Source: Actinomortierella ambigua (taxonomy: Eukaryota > Mortierellomycota > Mortierellomycetes > Mortierellales > Mortierellaceae). Taken from it: a DNA stretch of 44,190 nt. The notes beneath the pieces are model-generated. The model ran no database searches. It saw only the letters and a list, made by a program, of their open reading frames with translations, and was not told the DNA's origin. The translations under genes were made by a program, and so were the position numbers. Below, piece after piece: positions 24,877-36,990 of the stretch. The stretch is from positions 1 through 44,190 of the forward strand of contig JAAAJB010000283.1 of assembly GCA_016098155.1 (NCBI GenBank). The letters are read 5' to 3'. Position 1 is the first letter of the stretch; each line of letters begins with the position of its first letter.

Positions 24877-26616
24877 GATAAGCGTATGTGTCCAGGGGGG
24901 TGGGGATTGCCGAGAATCGGGGATGAATCCAGCTGAGAAAAGGAGGGGCAAGTGGCCTGCTCAAAGCGAATGAAGGGGATTTGCAGGGGCAGAGAAAGAG
25001 GAGGAGGAAGTTGGTAAGGAGCAAACGGAGTGATGGAGGAGGGATGGAGGAGGGATGGAGAGGAGGCAAGCAAGATGTGTGTGAATGTGTGTGCGTCTGG
25101 ATGTATTGGGGGAGGGGGGGCAAGAGCAAAGTCTTTTTTCCCCCCACAACACTGGTCAGGTGATCACGGACAGGCGCTGAAGAGTGAGTGAATATGCATG
25201 ACAATTTTGAGAGCAATTACTCTTCTGCTGGAGGAAGTCAACAATCACAAAAACAAACAGCAACAGGTGTCCGCCGTTCGTCCCCCTTACTCCTCCACAT
25301 TGGAGCTTCGAAAAAAAAAAAGAAAAAGAAAAAGGGTGATCCATGCGAGGGAAACACACCTTCGCCACTGCTTGAGCAAAATGTTTGGGGGGGGGGAGGA
25401 TTGGAGTGCAACTGCTCTCGATAATTCATGGATTTTCACGAGGCATTCTCCCTCATGCCATGCTCACTTTCAAAACCACACTGCAGCAGGAAGAAGTGCA
25501 AGCATCGCACTAAACAGAACTGTTGCATTCTCCCACCCCCTCCTCGCCAACCGCGTGGACTTTTGATGCGTCTTAGGACAAGGGTATCTCCATATTTTAT
25601 TTTTTTGTGGACGTTTTTAAAGATTCTGAAGGATGTTGTGCAGAAAAGTCATTCGTGATTCATGAGCTCCCTCCCGGGCGCAGAGTCAAAAACCGGCTTT
25701 TTTCTGCCCTTGGCTTGTTTTACGCCAAGCATGAGGGATGCAAGTTAAACTTGCACCTGCTCCATGACATTATACTGACTTGGATCTCACGCAAGGCAAT
25801 GAAGAAGTGAAATCAACTGCCCCACCCCCGCTATTTATAACTCATTTCATTACGCCACCGAAAACAAAACCGAAGTTCTCGGATCTCAGCCAGTCGGCGC
25901 CGTTTTCTGTAGACCCAAAATACTAGCACTACATACTACTCTTAGCCTTTGGTCGAGAGGGGTATCGCTTTGAAAGTTGGAGGTAATGATAAAACGGCAT
26001 CTGCGTCCTTGGGAGGGCGAAGTGCTGCGCAGACTTCTGCAGTTATGGGACCCTTTTCTTGTTTTTGGGCAAAAATAAGGGTCTCAAGAATGTACCCCTC
26101 AAGAATGGTGACTGTTTACCACCATCTCGGGAGAACTCGCCAGGCTGGTACCCCTTCTGTTCGCAGAGATAGGAATGTCCAGTTTGAGTGAGCCTGCACA
26201 CTCAAAAGACTCCCCTGGACCAAAATAAACTGCATCCAGTCCTATTCGCTTTGTGGTTCGCCATCTGTACTTCACACCCCATACTCAGCAACACCTGAGG
26301 ATCTACTTCGGAGCACGCTCTTCTCCATATCATCGGCGGGACCACTTGTCATGTGTCTATACTGGCGTGGACACGATGCTGTACAATACCAAAAGTCACT
26401 CTTTCATATTGCCCCCTCCTGCCTCGCTTGTTGCGGCATAGCAACACCGCTACCATAGAAGAACACGGCGTACAGCGAATATGGAGTCTGCCAGGGAATG
26501 AAGCGCCACCAAAACTATCTCGGAGCATTGGGTGGCTTGTTCCTATGGGTGCATTTGATGTTGAGAGGGATTCGGGGCCCGAATGATCAATCTCTCCTCA
26601 CCTACAACGCATCATA
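24877..26616. promoter_or_regulatory. Divergent region between bZIP and ATP20
   Basis: 1,740 bp between two start codons. It has purine-rich and poly-G stretches (for example 25387-25397) and A-rich runs at 25310-25335. No coding region is supported. It should hold both promoters; a CT/AC-rich leader directly precedes the ATP20 ATG. Confidence 0.5.
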
Positions 26617-27231
26617 ATGTTCACCAAGCGCTTCGCTTCGACTGTCTCGGCCGCCAAGGCTCAGGAGCTCGCCACCAAGAGCGTTGCTCAGGCCACCTCG
26701 GGCTTCTCGAAGATTTCTGGTGAGTTTCATCCGAATGAATGAATCTCAGGGGTATTAATGTCCCTCACTGTCTAAGAGGGCGATGAAATCAGGAATGGTG
26801 CTCGGGTTTTATAGAAGTGGTGTTTACATTGCAGGAACGGCATACAGGAAGGACAACGAAAGGGTATTGGGCCAAGAGGGAACCAGAACCAGCATATTTA
26901 TTCGTCTTTTTTTCAATGGCTTCTAATGTTAGGTCCCATTATCTACAACGCTAAGGTTGCCGGCCAGGTCGCAAAGCAGGTCTACATCAAGGAGGGTATG
27001 GCCCCTCCATCGGGTGCCCAGATCGAGGCTGCCAAGGAATCTGCCCTCAAGTTCGCTAAGGATGCTCGTTCGGCTAACACGTGGAAGAACATCTCGAAGG
27101 AGCAGTACCTGAAGGCTGGTCTTGTTGCCGCCGAAGCCTACGCCTTCTTCCTGGTTGGCGAGATTGTCGGCCGTCGCAACTTGGTTGGCTACGATGTCAA
27201 GCCTGCTGATGCTCATGAGCACCACCATTAA
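26617..27231 (+). CDS. ATP20: Mitochondrial ATP synthase subunit g
   Basis: Two exons, 26617-26719 and 26933-27231; phases agree; 133 residues, the usual size for subunit g. The start MFTKRFASTVSAAKAQEL looks like a short mitochondrial presequence. The body has the conserved order GPIIYNAKVAGQVAKQVYIKEGMAPPS, a Lys-rich middle, then LKAGLVAAEAYAFFLVGEIVGRR, the single C-terminal membrane helix with the GxxxG-like dimerisation face (FLVGEIVG). Subunit g sits in the membrane part of F1Fo and, with subunit e, drives dimerisation of the enzyme and cristae shape. It faces the COX14-like gene tail to tail. Confidence 0.93.
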
Positions 27232-27722
27232 GTTGTCACAGTCTTAACAAGCTTCAACCAAAATGAGCGCGCCTTTACGGACATACCCACCAACAATCCC
27301 CATTCTCCTAGCGTACCTGTGTTTCTATCGTCCTTTCGCATCAACATGCATGTGTAAGTGTGTCTTTTGTACGCGTGCAAGATGTGTTACGTGGTAACGA
27401 TGTCCTATCAAGCCGACTCACATATTGCACCATGCCTCCTCTCTTCATTTCATGTTAATAGCATAGCATATCCTTCTCTAGCCATGAGAAAAAATACACT
27501 TCAATTGCATTATTGCACAGAAACTCTTTGAATGTTGTTGCGACTGATGAATGAAGATTAATCTCCGATTTCTCTCTGCTGCGCCGTTGATTTCGCGTGA
27601 GGACGCACTCATGCAATATTCTTCACATCCCTTAAGCAGTTTCCGGTGCATTTGAATCAAGCCCATATTTGGGACGACCGAGTGTTGTTATTGTACACAT
27701 GATTTTCTACCGAATCTGTCTC
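27232..27722. other. Convergent 3' region of ATP20 and the COX14-like gene
   Basis: 491 bp with no coding evidence; contains the 3' UTRs of both mitochondrial genes. Confidence 0.6.
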
Positions 27723-28210
27723 TTAAGCTTGTTCTCTCCTGGCCTGCTGCTCCAAGCGCTGCTTCTCCATCTGCAGTTCAGCCAATCGCTTAATCTCGTC
27801 CAGTTGCTCCTAGAGAAGCGAACAAAAAAAAAAGATAAGAGGGTTACTTGAGTGAGACGCGACGCAGCCTAGGCTGGGTTATGGTCACGATCCAACGAAG
27901 GAAAAGGCTTCCAACTTACAGGCGTATAAGTCTCGCGCAGAATACGGTTCTTCTCCATGCGAGCATTGACAAGCTGGACCGTGCCGATACTGATGTACAC
28001 TAAATTATGTTTATAGCCGCGAAAATGGGTCAAGGACACAAACGGAACCAAGCTGCTTGTTTAGTTTCCGAGTCACAATTTCCGCAAAGGCGAGGCATGG
28101 GGAACTCGCTGCCATTGAGAACGAATCCAAGCTTGCATACCAGTTGCGCCAAATAGACCGAGGATAAAAGTGCGGTGAGCAAGGTCGGCAAACTTTGTTG
28201 AGGTGATCAT
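27723..28210 (-). CDS. Small mitochondrial membrane protein, probable COX14-like cytochrome oxidase assembly factor
   Basis: Three tiny exons: 28210-28141, 27999-27920, 27809-27723; phases agree; 78 residues. Layout: MITSTKFADLAHRTFILGL, one membrane helix at about 14-34, then a charged tail (ARMEKNRILRETYTP, EQLDEIKRLAELQMEKQR) likely to form a coiled coil. A short N-terminus with a D..HR..I/V motif before a single helix is what COX14 proteins show (translational control and assembly of Cox1 in the inner membrane). The match is of pattern only; other single-span mitochondrial proteins of this size are possible. It lies tail to tail with ATP20. Confidence 0.68.
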
Positions 28211-28679
28211 GGTAATTCTGTGTGAGAAGAAAGAAATGATCACTTCATGGATGCCCCGAACTCTGCTATCCCTCCGCAGAGGGATGTGTGACTTGCGACA
28301 AATGAAGGGATGGAAAATCAGTGGCTTTATCCAGCTTCAAACAGAGTACAGTTGCTGAGATGGATTGCCTCAAACTTGGCCGCCTTCCCTGCTTGTATTC
28401 AGACTGGTTACCCATGATTGCCTCCACATCTCAAATCTACACTCCCTCCCTCCCGTGGTGGTCGGTCGTGTAGAGAGGGTCAAATTCATGTCCTCTCTTT
28501 CATTGAGATTTCTCCACACCTTACTTTTTATTTGGTACCTCTATTTGCTTGAGCACATCGGTCATCCTCCTTTGTCTCCCCTTGTACAGATGACAGGTAT
28601 AGGCTCAGGGGAACATCCACCATATCAAACGAATCCTTCTGGTTTGCTCCGTCGTGGTTCTTGGCGAGCCCATGGATGG

Positions 28680-28831
28680 GTTCATCTTTGCCCTGCTTTA
28701 GCTTGATGATAGCTCAGACATTCTCATTAGGCTTGAGATCGGGAGAGTATGGAGGCCAGTTTTGAAGAACTCTGATGTGGTGCCGCTGATGAAAGTTTGT
28801 ATCTTTGAAACCGATGCCCTGGTTCATTGTC
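28680..28831 (-). mobile_element. Tc1/mariner transposase relic (DDE C-terminal part)
   Basis: On the minus strand the frame gives DNEPGHR (28831-28811), the block with the second catalytic Asp (normally QDNAPxH). After a frameshift it gives FHQRHHIRVLQNWPPYSPDL and then KPNENV followed by a TGA where Trp is expected (normal: W.P.SPDLNPIENVW). Continuing in the same frame gives AIIKLKQGKDEP. Order and spacing are those of Tc1/mariner. The frameshift and stop show it is dead. The N-terminal part was not found. Confidence 0.8.
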
Positions 28832-29559
28832 CTACGTTAGGCTCATCTCTCGTGGCGTAAGACCGTATGCGACATTATTGACGACCAGCCTTCTCTCAAC
28901 ATGTAAATATATATGACATTTTCTGCGAAGTGTTTTGTCTACATCGGCCCATGAGAGTCACAACTGGCTCCAGTAGCATTCGACTGTATAGAGAGACGAG
29001 ACAGAGGAAGCTGCCAAGATGGCAAGCAAGAAGATGCCCTAGGGTCCCAACGGCTACATTTTGGTGCTGGTAGTTGACTAACCGCTGTTATAACTAGACT
29101 TCCTCCGACGACAGTCCTCTTCTTCCAGGCATCTCTGAACAACGACCGCAAGTTTTTAAAGTGTTGGCCAAGTGCCTTTCTCTCCTCATGGTGCGCGCTG
29201 CCAGTATTGTCGCCGTTTTACAACCATACCTGCGCCGTTGCAAAGGCCGCGACAGCATGTTCCTTGCTGTACGGTCACGGGCATCGACACCACCGAAGAT
29301 ATCCTCTCCTAAGGGCCATCAACCAAGAGTGGCTCCCGCGATGCGAGCCATCTGAGTGCGGTGCACTACAGGAGTCGATGTGTGGCACCCGCCTGACCCA
29401 CTTCCCCCTGATCCTCGACCGGGCTCAGTAGGGGGACTCGCGAGAGATGGCGGCAGGCTGTCGACCTCGTACAATGACGGCTCCGAGGGCTGGTTACCTT
29501 GGACCGCGCGTGGGTGTGGTCCCCTCACGTACTAGGGGAGGTAAGGTATCTCCATCGCT

Positions 29560-29690
29560 CGGACCATAATGCCGCCGTTGCTATCCCTGTTGCTGCTGCT
29601 CATACTCGTCCTCAAATCCTCGTTCGACCTCTGCAAGCTATTCCTCGTCAAACTCAGAATCGTTGGTAGTGCTATCCATGTCGGCTGTAG
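29560..29690 (-). pseudogene. Broken coding fragment, acidic/Gln-rich, two TAG stops
   Basis: The minus strand from about 29686 reads ADMDSTTNDSEFDEE-stop-LAEVERGFEDEYEQQQQG-stop-QRRHYGPSDGD. The composition looks like real protein interrupted by two TAG codons. Both are one C-to-T step from CAG. Parent gene unknown; it could be part of a transposon or a duplicated host exon. Confidence 0.45.
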
Positions 29691-30450
29691 GAACAGTGGA
29701 GGGAAGTGGGGGGCGTGCTTGGTTGCCTAGAAACCCATGGGTTTCATCTTTGAGAGTTAGGGGGCTATCATCTCACCAGCAATGTATTCAGTCGAATACT
29801 CGAGGATACAGGATCATTCATCATAGAAACTGCACCCAGCTACTGTGTGAATACAACACTAAAAAATCATAAGCAAGTCGTCAATGCTACCGCTTTGTAA
29901 GGTGGAGAGTAATCATGAAATGCACGTCGGTTGATAAATAGCGCCAGGTCGAATGACTAACAACTAGAAACACATCGCCGCCTTCGTGCGACATTAAAAC
30001 TGCCGAGAAGGTAGACGGCATTTGAATGATGGACGTCGTGTAGAATAGTCAGGCGGTTGACTGCGCTGACCCCTCGCCATTTGTGCCCTTTCAAACGCCA
30101 AAGATAATTTGGGCACAGGCTGATTCCCGTTGCATTGTGAGAAGAAAACCCTGTTAACCACACCGAGCGTTTGCTTGTCCTGTTGTAGAGTCGGGGTGCA
30201 CCAACAGGTTGACTACAAGTCTGACATGGACTTGTCTTTGACGTTGGACACCGTCTCAAGTATGCAGTTGTTGGGCAGGCCGAAGATGCCCACTGGTCGA
30301 TCGGCGGGTAGGTGGTGTCAACCGAGCAGTCCTCGCTTCACATTTTTGGACTTTCGCGGGCAACAGCTGCACGCGTCAGTCGGAGAATCCTTTTAAGCGA
30401 CACAGTGTGGGGAAGATGGTTTCCCCTCATTTTCAGCTTCTACCATTCTA

Positions 30451-32059
30451 ATGATCACCATGAAGGCAATTGTCCTCGAAAAGAAGGATTCCACACCGCT
30501 TTACCACGATGCTAGACTCACCGAGGTACCTGTCCCCACCCCAACTGAAGATGGCCAGGCATTAGTCAAGATGGATGCTGTTGCATTCAACCATCGCGAA
30601 GTTTGGATTCGCAAGGGTCAGTACCCAGTACGTTACTCCGACGGAAGCTGCAAGGGCTTTACGTGAGCGTCTTCTTTGACAAGGCCATGCACCTGTTCTA
30701 TACTGTCTACTCGGAAAAGGGTCTCTGCCACCACAACGACGATGGCCTCGTTGAGTGCGACTCGTACGAGGTCATATTTTATTGATTTTTTCAACATAAA
30801 CTTATCGCCTGGACGTATAATCTACCCCCAATTTGTTTTGTATGACAGGGCATCAAGTTTGGAGCGATCCTTGGTGCCGACGGTGTCGGCAAGGTTGTCA
30901 ACGTCAAGTCTGGTGCCCGCAAGGACCTTGTCAAGGGCGACCGCGTATTGTTGATGCCCTCGGTTGGATGGAATGCTGATCCTCGGGGTCCTGAAGACGC
31001 CTCATACAGCATCCTAGGCGGCGGTCGAGAGCCCGGCGTCTTCGCTGAATACGCGCTCGTCCATGAGAACAATCTCGTCAAAGCGCCCGATCACCTTTCG
31101 GATGCCGAAGCAGCCGCGCTGCCTCTGGCAGGTCTGACGGCTTGGCGAGCCGTCTTCACAAAAGGTCAGGTCCGTTCGGGTCAGAACGTCTTGATCACTG
31201 GTATCGGTAAGCATTCATGGCACTCTGCGAGATTAACTTTGTGCTACCACATGCAAGCGATCGCAGGAAGGACACACAACAAACCTTTGATTTGACATCT
31301 CGTATTGTGGGGGGGGGGTTCTGAATAGGTGGCGGTGTCGCTCTGTTCGCACTGGCGTTTTGTGTTGCTGCTGGCGCCAATGTATTTGTTACATCTTCGG
31401 ATGACTCGAAAATCGTCAAGGCTGTCAGCTTAGGTGCAAAGGGTGGCATCAACTATAGGGATGGTAAGCAAATTCCGTTGTGTGCGAGCTAACGCCAACG
31501 AGGTCGTCAGCGTAATCTTGTCGTTATGAGATAACTAACCCATTGTGCTGATTGAATGGCATTGAACTGACACTGACTCTGCAGAAACCTGGGGCAAAAA
31601 GATCATGTCTGTCACGGGAAATGAGTTCCTTGATACGGTGATCGATGGCGCCGGCGGTGCTGGCATGCGTCACTACATGGCTGCCTTGCGCCCTGGTGGC
31701 GTCATTGTTAGCTATGGTATGACAACTGGCCCCAAGGTCGACTTCACTATGTCGGCTGTACTCAAGAACATCGAGATCCGTGGAAGCACAATGGTATGCC
31801 ATGTGGGAAAGTCTCGACAAGCTTGCTGCCAACCCTCTCTTCACGGTGCTCTAGTAACTCAGCTTCATATTATATATTATAGGGCTCTCGTGACGAGTTC
31901 CACGATATGGTATCATTTGTCCAAGAGCATAAGATCAAGCCTGTCGTCAGCCGAGTCTGGCAAGGATTGGAGTTCTCCGAGGAAGCGTTTGAGACGATGC
32001 GCAGCGGCAAACAATTTGGCAAGCTTGTTCTCACTCTCCATGGAAATAGCAGACTTTAA
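30451..32059 (+). CDS. MDR-superfamily oxidoreductase (zinc-type alcohol dehydrogenase-like / quinone oxidoreductase)
   Basis: Five exons: 30451-30627, 30849-31206, 31329-31463, 31585-31793, 31883-32059; phases agree; 351 residues, normal for the family. The GroES-like half begins KAIVLEKKD and contains AFNHREVWIRKGQYPGIKFG and GADGVGKVVNV. The Rossmann half has NVLITGIGGGVALFALAF, the glycine-rich NADPH-binding turn, then GANVFVTSSDD and GAKGGINYRD, and YMAALRPGGVIVSYG. The C-terminus GKQFGKLVLT closes the fold. The Cys ligands of zinc-containing ADHs are not seen, so it is probably a zinc-free NADPH-dependent reductase. Substrate cannot be told. Two in-frame Met (codons 1 and 4) could start the protein. 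Confidence 0.9.
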
Positions 32060-32439
32060 CTACAACAACGACAGAATGCCATGGTCGAATAAAGATAATA
32101 GCTCGGTTACAACCTTCACATACCACTCTCAAGCACCAGATGCTGCGTGGAAGGGAGATCCACGGATGCATGACCCATACATTGCTATCGGCGACACGCA
32201 AGTCGGAAGGCCCAATTGTGGTGGGTGGCGCGTAAATATCCCGAGTCGTAGTTCGTGACGATATTGGAGAGAGCATTTATCACAGGAGGGCAACGGTGAA
32301 TGCCTCCCCCATCCCCCAACTGTACATTGTCCTACAGGCGACTGGCTAGTGTCTCTAAAAAAAATTCCTCAATGCGCTAAATTTTGCAGCCATTCACCTC
32401 TTTCTTGCACTTCCTCAATTTGACACAGCCCCTTCTGCC
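32060..32439. promoter_or_regulatory. Intergenic region upstream of SHP1
   Basis: 380 bp between the oxidoreductase stop and SHP1 start, same strand. A CT-rich leader (CACCTCTTTCTTGC...) precedes the ATG. No other element recognised. Confidence 0.5.
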
Positions 32440-33945
32440 ATGACCGACCACGCAGAACTCATTGCCAACTTTGTCGCTGTCGTAGGAGCGACCCCCGAGC
32501 AGGCCGAGTTTTATCTTGAAGCCAACAACTGGAATATCGATGTACTATCACGCTCATCCCTCGTTTGCCACATTGTCTTGCAGTACTTTTTACTTGAAGC
32601 TAATCTTACTCTTTTTGTCATTACTTAGACTGCCATGAGCAACTACTATGACGAGCCAAATGCCGATATCGCAAGCCGCACGGCGCGAAGTGAGGCTAGC
32701 ATTGAACAAGAAGATTACTCTGAAATTGAGGACGACCTTGCCTCACCATCAATGTCCTCAACAGCAGCAGGCAAGCGCAAGGCCACCAATGCTCCTCCTG
32801 GTGGACGAAAGGGGTACGTGTACCACACCTATAGTGACTGTTTCCTTGTTGTGTGAAGCGCTGTCTGCTTGGAACAGCCAGTTGATACTAGTTTAACTTC
32901 TCCCATTCCAGTGGCATTGCTACTTTGAGGGATTTTTCCAAGGACGGGACTGACGACGAGTCATCCGAGGATGAGGAAGGCCAGAATTACTTTGCTGGCG
33001 GCGAAAAATCGTAAGTAATTTTTTCTTCAGCCCAGACATATCGATGATGTCCACAAATGCTTCGCGTCTTTGTTCACGTTGACGACTTTCTTTGTGAATA
33101 GTGGTGTAATGCTTCAGGGACCCCCAGGAAAGAAGAAGGACACCAACGATATTGTGAGCTCTTTACTCAAGAAAGCCGCCGAGGCCGGCTCTCGGCCCCA
33201 TCCAGACGACGAGGACGATGAACCCCCAAAGGCGACATATTTCACCGGGTCAGGCAACCGTCTGGGCAGTGACGAGATTCCTTCTGTCGTTGTTCCGGCG
33301 ACAGAGTCTGGAGAGCCTCAGCGCTTGGAGAGGGCGGTCAGAACACTGACCTTTTGGCGAAACGGATTCAGCATTGAAGACGGGCCTCTGATCGCTTTCA
33401 ACGACCCTGCGGGCCGCGAGATCCTTAGTGCCGTTGACCGTGGTGAGGCGCCACTCAAAGTGATGAATGTTCAACCTGGCCAATCAGTCGACGTGCGCGT
33501 TGCTAGGCGTGAGTCAGAGGATTACGTGCCTCCTCCAAAAGCACCTCCAAAGCCTTTTGAAGGCACAGGCAACCGTCTCGGAGGTCTTCCCTCGGCCGGA
33601 TCATCAAGCTCCGGAAACAGCGGCATCACCCCTGGCTCTTTCCCATCCAGTGGTGGCAGCAACCCAACCAATGTGCCAGCGCCTTTGAGAGTCGAGGTTG
33701 ACCCCTCGCTGCCAACAACGTCGATCCAGATCCGCCTTGCCGATGGCTCACGTATGGTAGCAAAGTTCAATCACACACATACAGTGAACGACATCCGCGG
33801 CTATATCAACGCATCGCAAGTTGGTGAAGCAAGTCGCTCGTATATCTTGCAGACAACATTCCCCAAGACGGATCTTACGGACCTCAGCCAGACTATCAAA
33901 GATGCTGGACTCCTGAATGCCGTTGTCCTGCAGCGTCTGCTCTAA
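32440..33945 (+). CDS. SHP1: UBA-SEP-UBX protein, Cdc48/p97 adaptor (SHP1 / p47)
   Basis: Four exons: 32440-32541, 32629-32813, 32912-33010, 33102-33945; phases agree; 409 residues. Domains: UBA at 1-45 (LIANFVAVVGATPEQAEFYLEANNWNID); an acidic linker; the GGIATLRDFSKD motif typical of p47; SEP domain about 207-275 (RTLTFWRNGFSIEDGPL, DVRVARRESEDY); a 'binding site' GTGNRLGG-type motif near 290; UBX domain about 335-409 with a TFPKTDLTDLSQTI segment and C-terminal VVLQRLL. It recruits ubiquitinated clients to the Cdc48 ATPase and acts in membrane fusion, autophagy and protein phosphatase 1 regulation. All parts of the family are present and nothing is odd. Confidence 0.95.
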
Positions 33946-34051
33946 TTTGTCTCCACAACCATTCAAACTACGAAAGTAGTCTCGTCTGATAGCAATACAC
34001 TATGAACACTTTTTCATGACATAAGGCGAAACTGTCATTTACAATGGTTGG

Positions 34052-34076
34052 AGAGGAGAGGAGAGGAGAGGAGAGA
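34052..34076. repeat. (GAGAG)n pentanucleotide repeat
   Basis: Five GAGAG units in the 236-bp gap between the convergent SHP1 and carrier genes. Confidence 0.85.
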
Positions 34077-34181
34077 CGTTTGAGGTGATGTAGCTGGGAT
34101 GAAATGTGTCTAAACAAAGGACGGACAATATAGATAAAAAGAGTGGATGGAAAAAGGAATCAAGGTGAAACTTTTAGCTTG

Positions 34182-36617
34182 CTACATGCCAGCGGTGGTC
34201 TTCTTGCCGATGAGAATCTGTTTACATTGCTCATAAGCAACAAACGATACCGAAATCGCAGGTGCGACTAAAGAGTGAGGAGAAAAAGAGTGCAAATTCA
34301 CTATGAGAAATTCCTGGGCGAAACATTGTTGTTGGACCAAGCAACTATCAGTTATACTCGACTGCCTACCTTTCAGATAGTTGGGAATCATGCCCTTGTA
34401 GAGACCACGGACACCTTCTTGACGGACAATTTTCCTTACTGCATCCCATGTAGACGTGTACTTGTAAGAGACCAAGCTCATGTTGGTGACTTGCATTCTC
34501 CGGCGCAGCACGTCGAGTGGGTAAGTGACTGTCTGCGCAAAACTGCCTGCCAGCGCACCACACAGGAGCTTCACTGGAACAGAGGGTGCCACCTCACCTG
34601 GCGGGGTCAAGTAGGCACGCAATACTTCGTATGCTTGGAAGTTAAGGGCAACATATGGGGCCACACCCTGGAACGACAGAAAAGGAATCAGAGAAGATGC
34701 TGTAAGATTTCAAGGCTCACTCTCCCCATTCGCTAGACTCCATTGCTCTCTACACAGGCATAACTTACAGTTAACGTAGGACCTAGGCCACGGTAGAGAC
34801 CACTAATGCCGCCTTCGTGCTTGCAAATGGTCACCATCGTCTGCCAAATCCCAGGCAATTTTTTCGCAGCCTCCAGGTCACCTCCAACCTGTGCAGACTG
34901 GATCGATAGCCGCGTTCGAACAATGTCAAGGGGGTATGTGAACGCGACCGAAGTGAGACCAGCTAGGGCACCAGCCGTCAGTCGGCGGGGAGTGTCGAGC
35001 ATTCCAGTGGCAGGGTCGACCAGCAGTTTTTTAAACTGTTCATAACTGGCAAACTGGACAGCACTATAGGGCACGATACGAATTACATTGGTGCCGTTGC
35101 CCCGCATAAACCCTAACCATCCCTCCTCGAGCCAGATCTTGCGCAGCGTTGGAATTACACCCTGATAGCTGGCCGGTTCAGGCCCTTGAATCTGGAAAAG
35201 AATTTTCATACGCTCGAGGGGGCTCACGACCGTGCGGCTCACAGCACCAGCAATTCCACCAGCGGCAAGGTGTTTCATCGTTTCCGATGTCAGAGCTGCC
35301 TTCACATCACGGCACGTAGAGTCGAAGTATCGCTTCAGCGTTGCAGGTGGCTGTGCCGTCGTAGTTGATGCTTTCGTTGCTACTTCAGCTGAGGCTGGCA
35401 CTCGAGTCTCCACTTTTGTTTTTGAAATATGTATGAAAAACAAAACAACGCCGGATTCAGAAAATTGGGATCAATCTGCGATTTGACGCGGGCATCGCGA
35501 GTCCATTGGCCTGCCTTTGCTTTTTCTTGCATTTTTGATCGATATGTTCCCTCCTTCTCCTCTTCTCTCTCTCTCTCTCCCTCTCTCTCTCTTTCACCTC
35601 CCTCATTCACTTCAGGATTACCTTGAGAGGGCTCGCTGAGTTTGACTTGACTCAGATCGCGCAGCAAGGTTTCGAGGCTCTCGCGTGTCCACTCTTCGCC
35701 AGTGGGGATGACCTCAATCTTGTGAATTCTCAAAAAATGCTGAAAGTCCTGAAACGAGATTGAGGGTGATCCTTGCTGTGGTGGTTGGCTATTGTCGTCC
35801 GAGGCACTCCCGGAGGCAATTGAGATCAGTGCATTGGCCGTCGCCTGGACAGGGAGAAGGTTTTGTTGAAGCGAAACAAAGAAGCGTTGCAAAGTTAAGA
35901 CCCGTTGTTCATAATTCGAGGGGAGTAGGGTGAGAGATTTTGGGGATACAACACAGGGGGAAGGGGCAGCACGGAATTTTGTCTCTCGATTGGTTGCCCA
36001 AGGCCGATAACACCATGCATGTTTCTGGTACAACTGGATGCTGCGATCCACGCCAGGGACGCGTGGCGCGTGCTGTGACGCCAGACAAGGCGAAGAAAAA
36101 AAAAAGACGATCTGGAACACTAGTGGAAAACTCTCAGCAGATAGAAAGTACTACTTCGTGCCCCAGGCCTTTGCTCTCCTGCACTGTTGTGCCCCGCGGC
36201 TCGTATGCTAGACCAAGTCGCCTCGCCTTGGCTGTTCGCAAGATTGTAGTGCCACATTCCAGCACACGAGAAAGACGCGAGAGCGCAGGGCTTGAGAAGG
36301 TAGAAGAATCGTCAATGCCCCATCATTGGGCAGCGGAGGGCTCCCTGAAAGTGCCTCAAGAAGTACCGTGCAAGGTACATACACGCCTTACATCCATCCC
36401 ACGAGCTATGATACCCAGCCTGCGATGTAATGCATGGCATGCGATGTAACTTCATCTTTACCTCATCGAGAACTGTCTGACCTGAGTCAGGGGCAGGGAA
36501 TGTATCTGCGTAAACCTGGAGCAGGTCCCGTGCATTGATCGAGCCATCTTTGTTGTGGTCCAACGCATCGAATGCCGACTCGACGAGGGTCTTCTGGGTG
36601 GCCTTGTCCTTGTCCAT
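34182..36617 (-). CDS. Calcium-regulated-type mitochondrial carrier with shortened EF-hand domain (SCaMC-like)
   Basis: Five exons: 36617-36462, 35844-35622, 35412-34769, 34667-34370, 34267-34182; phases agree; 468 residues. Exons 1-2 give an N-terminal domain of about 126 residues with one clear EF-hand loop at 20-31 (DHNKDGSINARD) and a degenerate second (SISFQDFQHFL). From about 150 come three mitochondrial-carrier repeats with the signatures SPLERMK, YPLDIVR and YPLDVLR, plus FMRGNGTNVIRIVPYSAVQF and GLYKGMIPNYLKVAPAISVSF. Carriers of this subgroup exchange nucleotides across the inner membrane (ATP-Mg/Pi in SCaMC; adenosine phosphosulfate for yeast Ypr011c, which has no EF-hands). SCaMC proteins have four EF-hands; here only one looks able to bind Ca. 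CT/GA repeats lie in intron 2 and upstream. Confidence 0.92.
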
Positions 36618-36958
36618 GAGAGAGCAATGTAGGAGACGAGGCGCGGGTGATGCGCTTCAGGACTTCCGACCTGCAGCAGGAACAGATGAGAGGTTGGATA
36701 TGAGAGAGAGCAAAGAAGCACACGATGGTGGAGGCTGTTGTCAGACCAACGTGGGCAAAAGTACGAGATGGAGAGAGGGAGAGGAAGAGAGAGAGATAGA
36801 GAAAGAGAGATAGAGACTGTTTGTCGCCACCACTCCATTGCTTCTTCCCTTGGACCACCCCCAACCCACCCACACCCTCCTCACCCTGACCAGTAGTAGT
36901 TGGTACACAGCAAAGGGTCCCATTCCGAGCAAGCCACGGCGCACACACACACCTGCAT

Positions 36959-36990
<32 letters not shown>

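Larger units (their letters stand above)
28211..30450. other. Long intergenic region with transposon and pseudogene debris
   Basis: 2.2 kb between the starts of the COX14-like gene and the oxidoreductase. It holds the Tc1/mariner relic (28680-28831) and a broken acidic coding fragment (29560-29690). Promoters for both neighbours must lie at its ends. Nothing intact was found. Confidence 0.6.
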
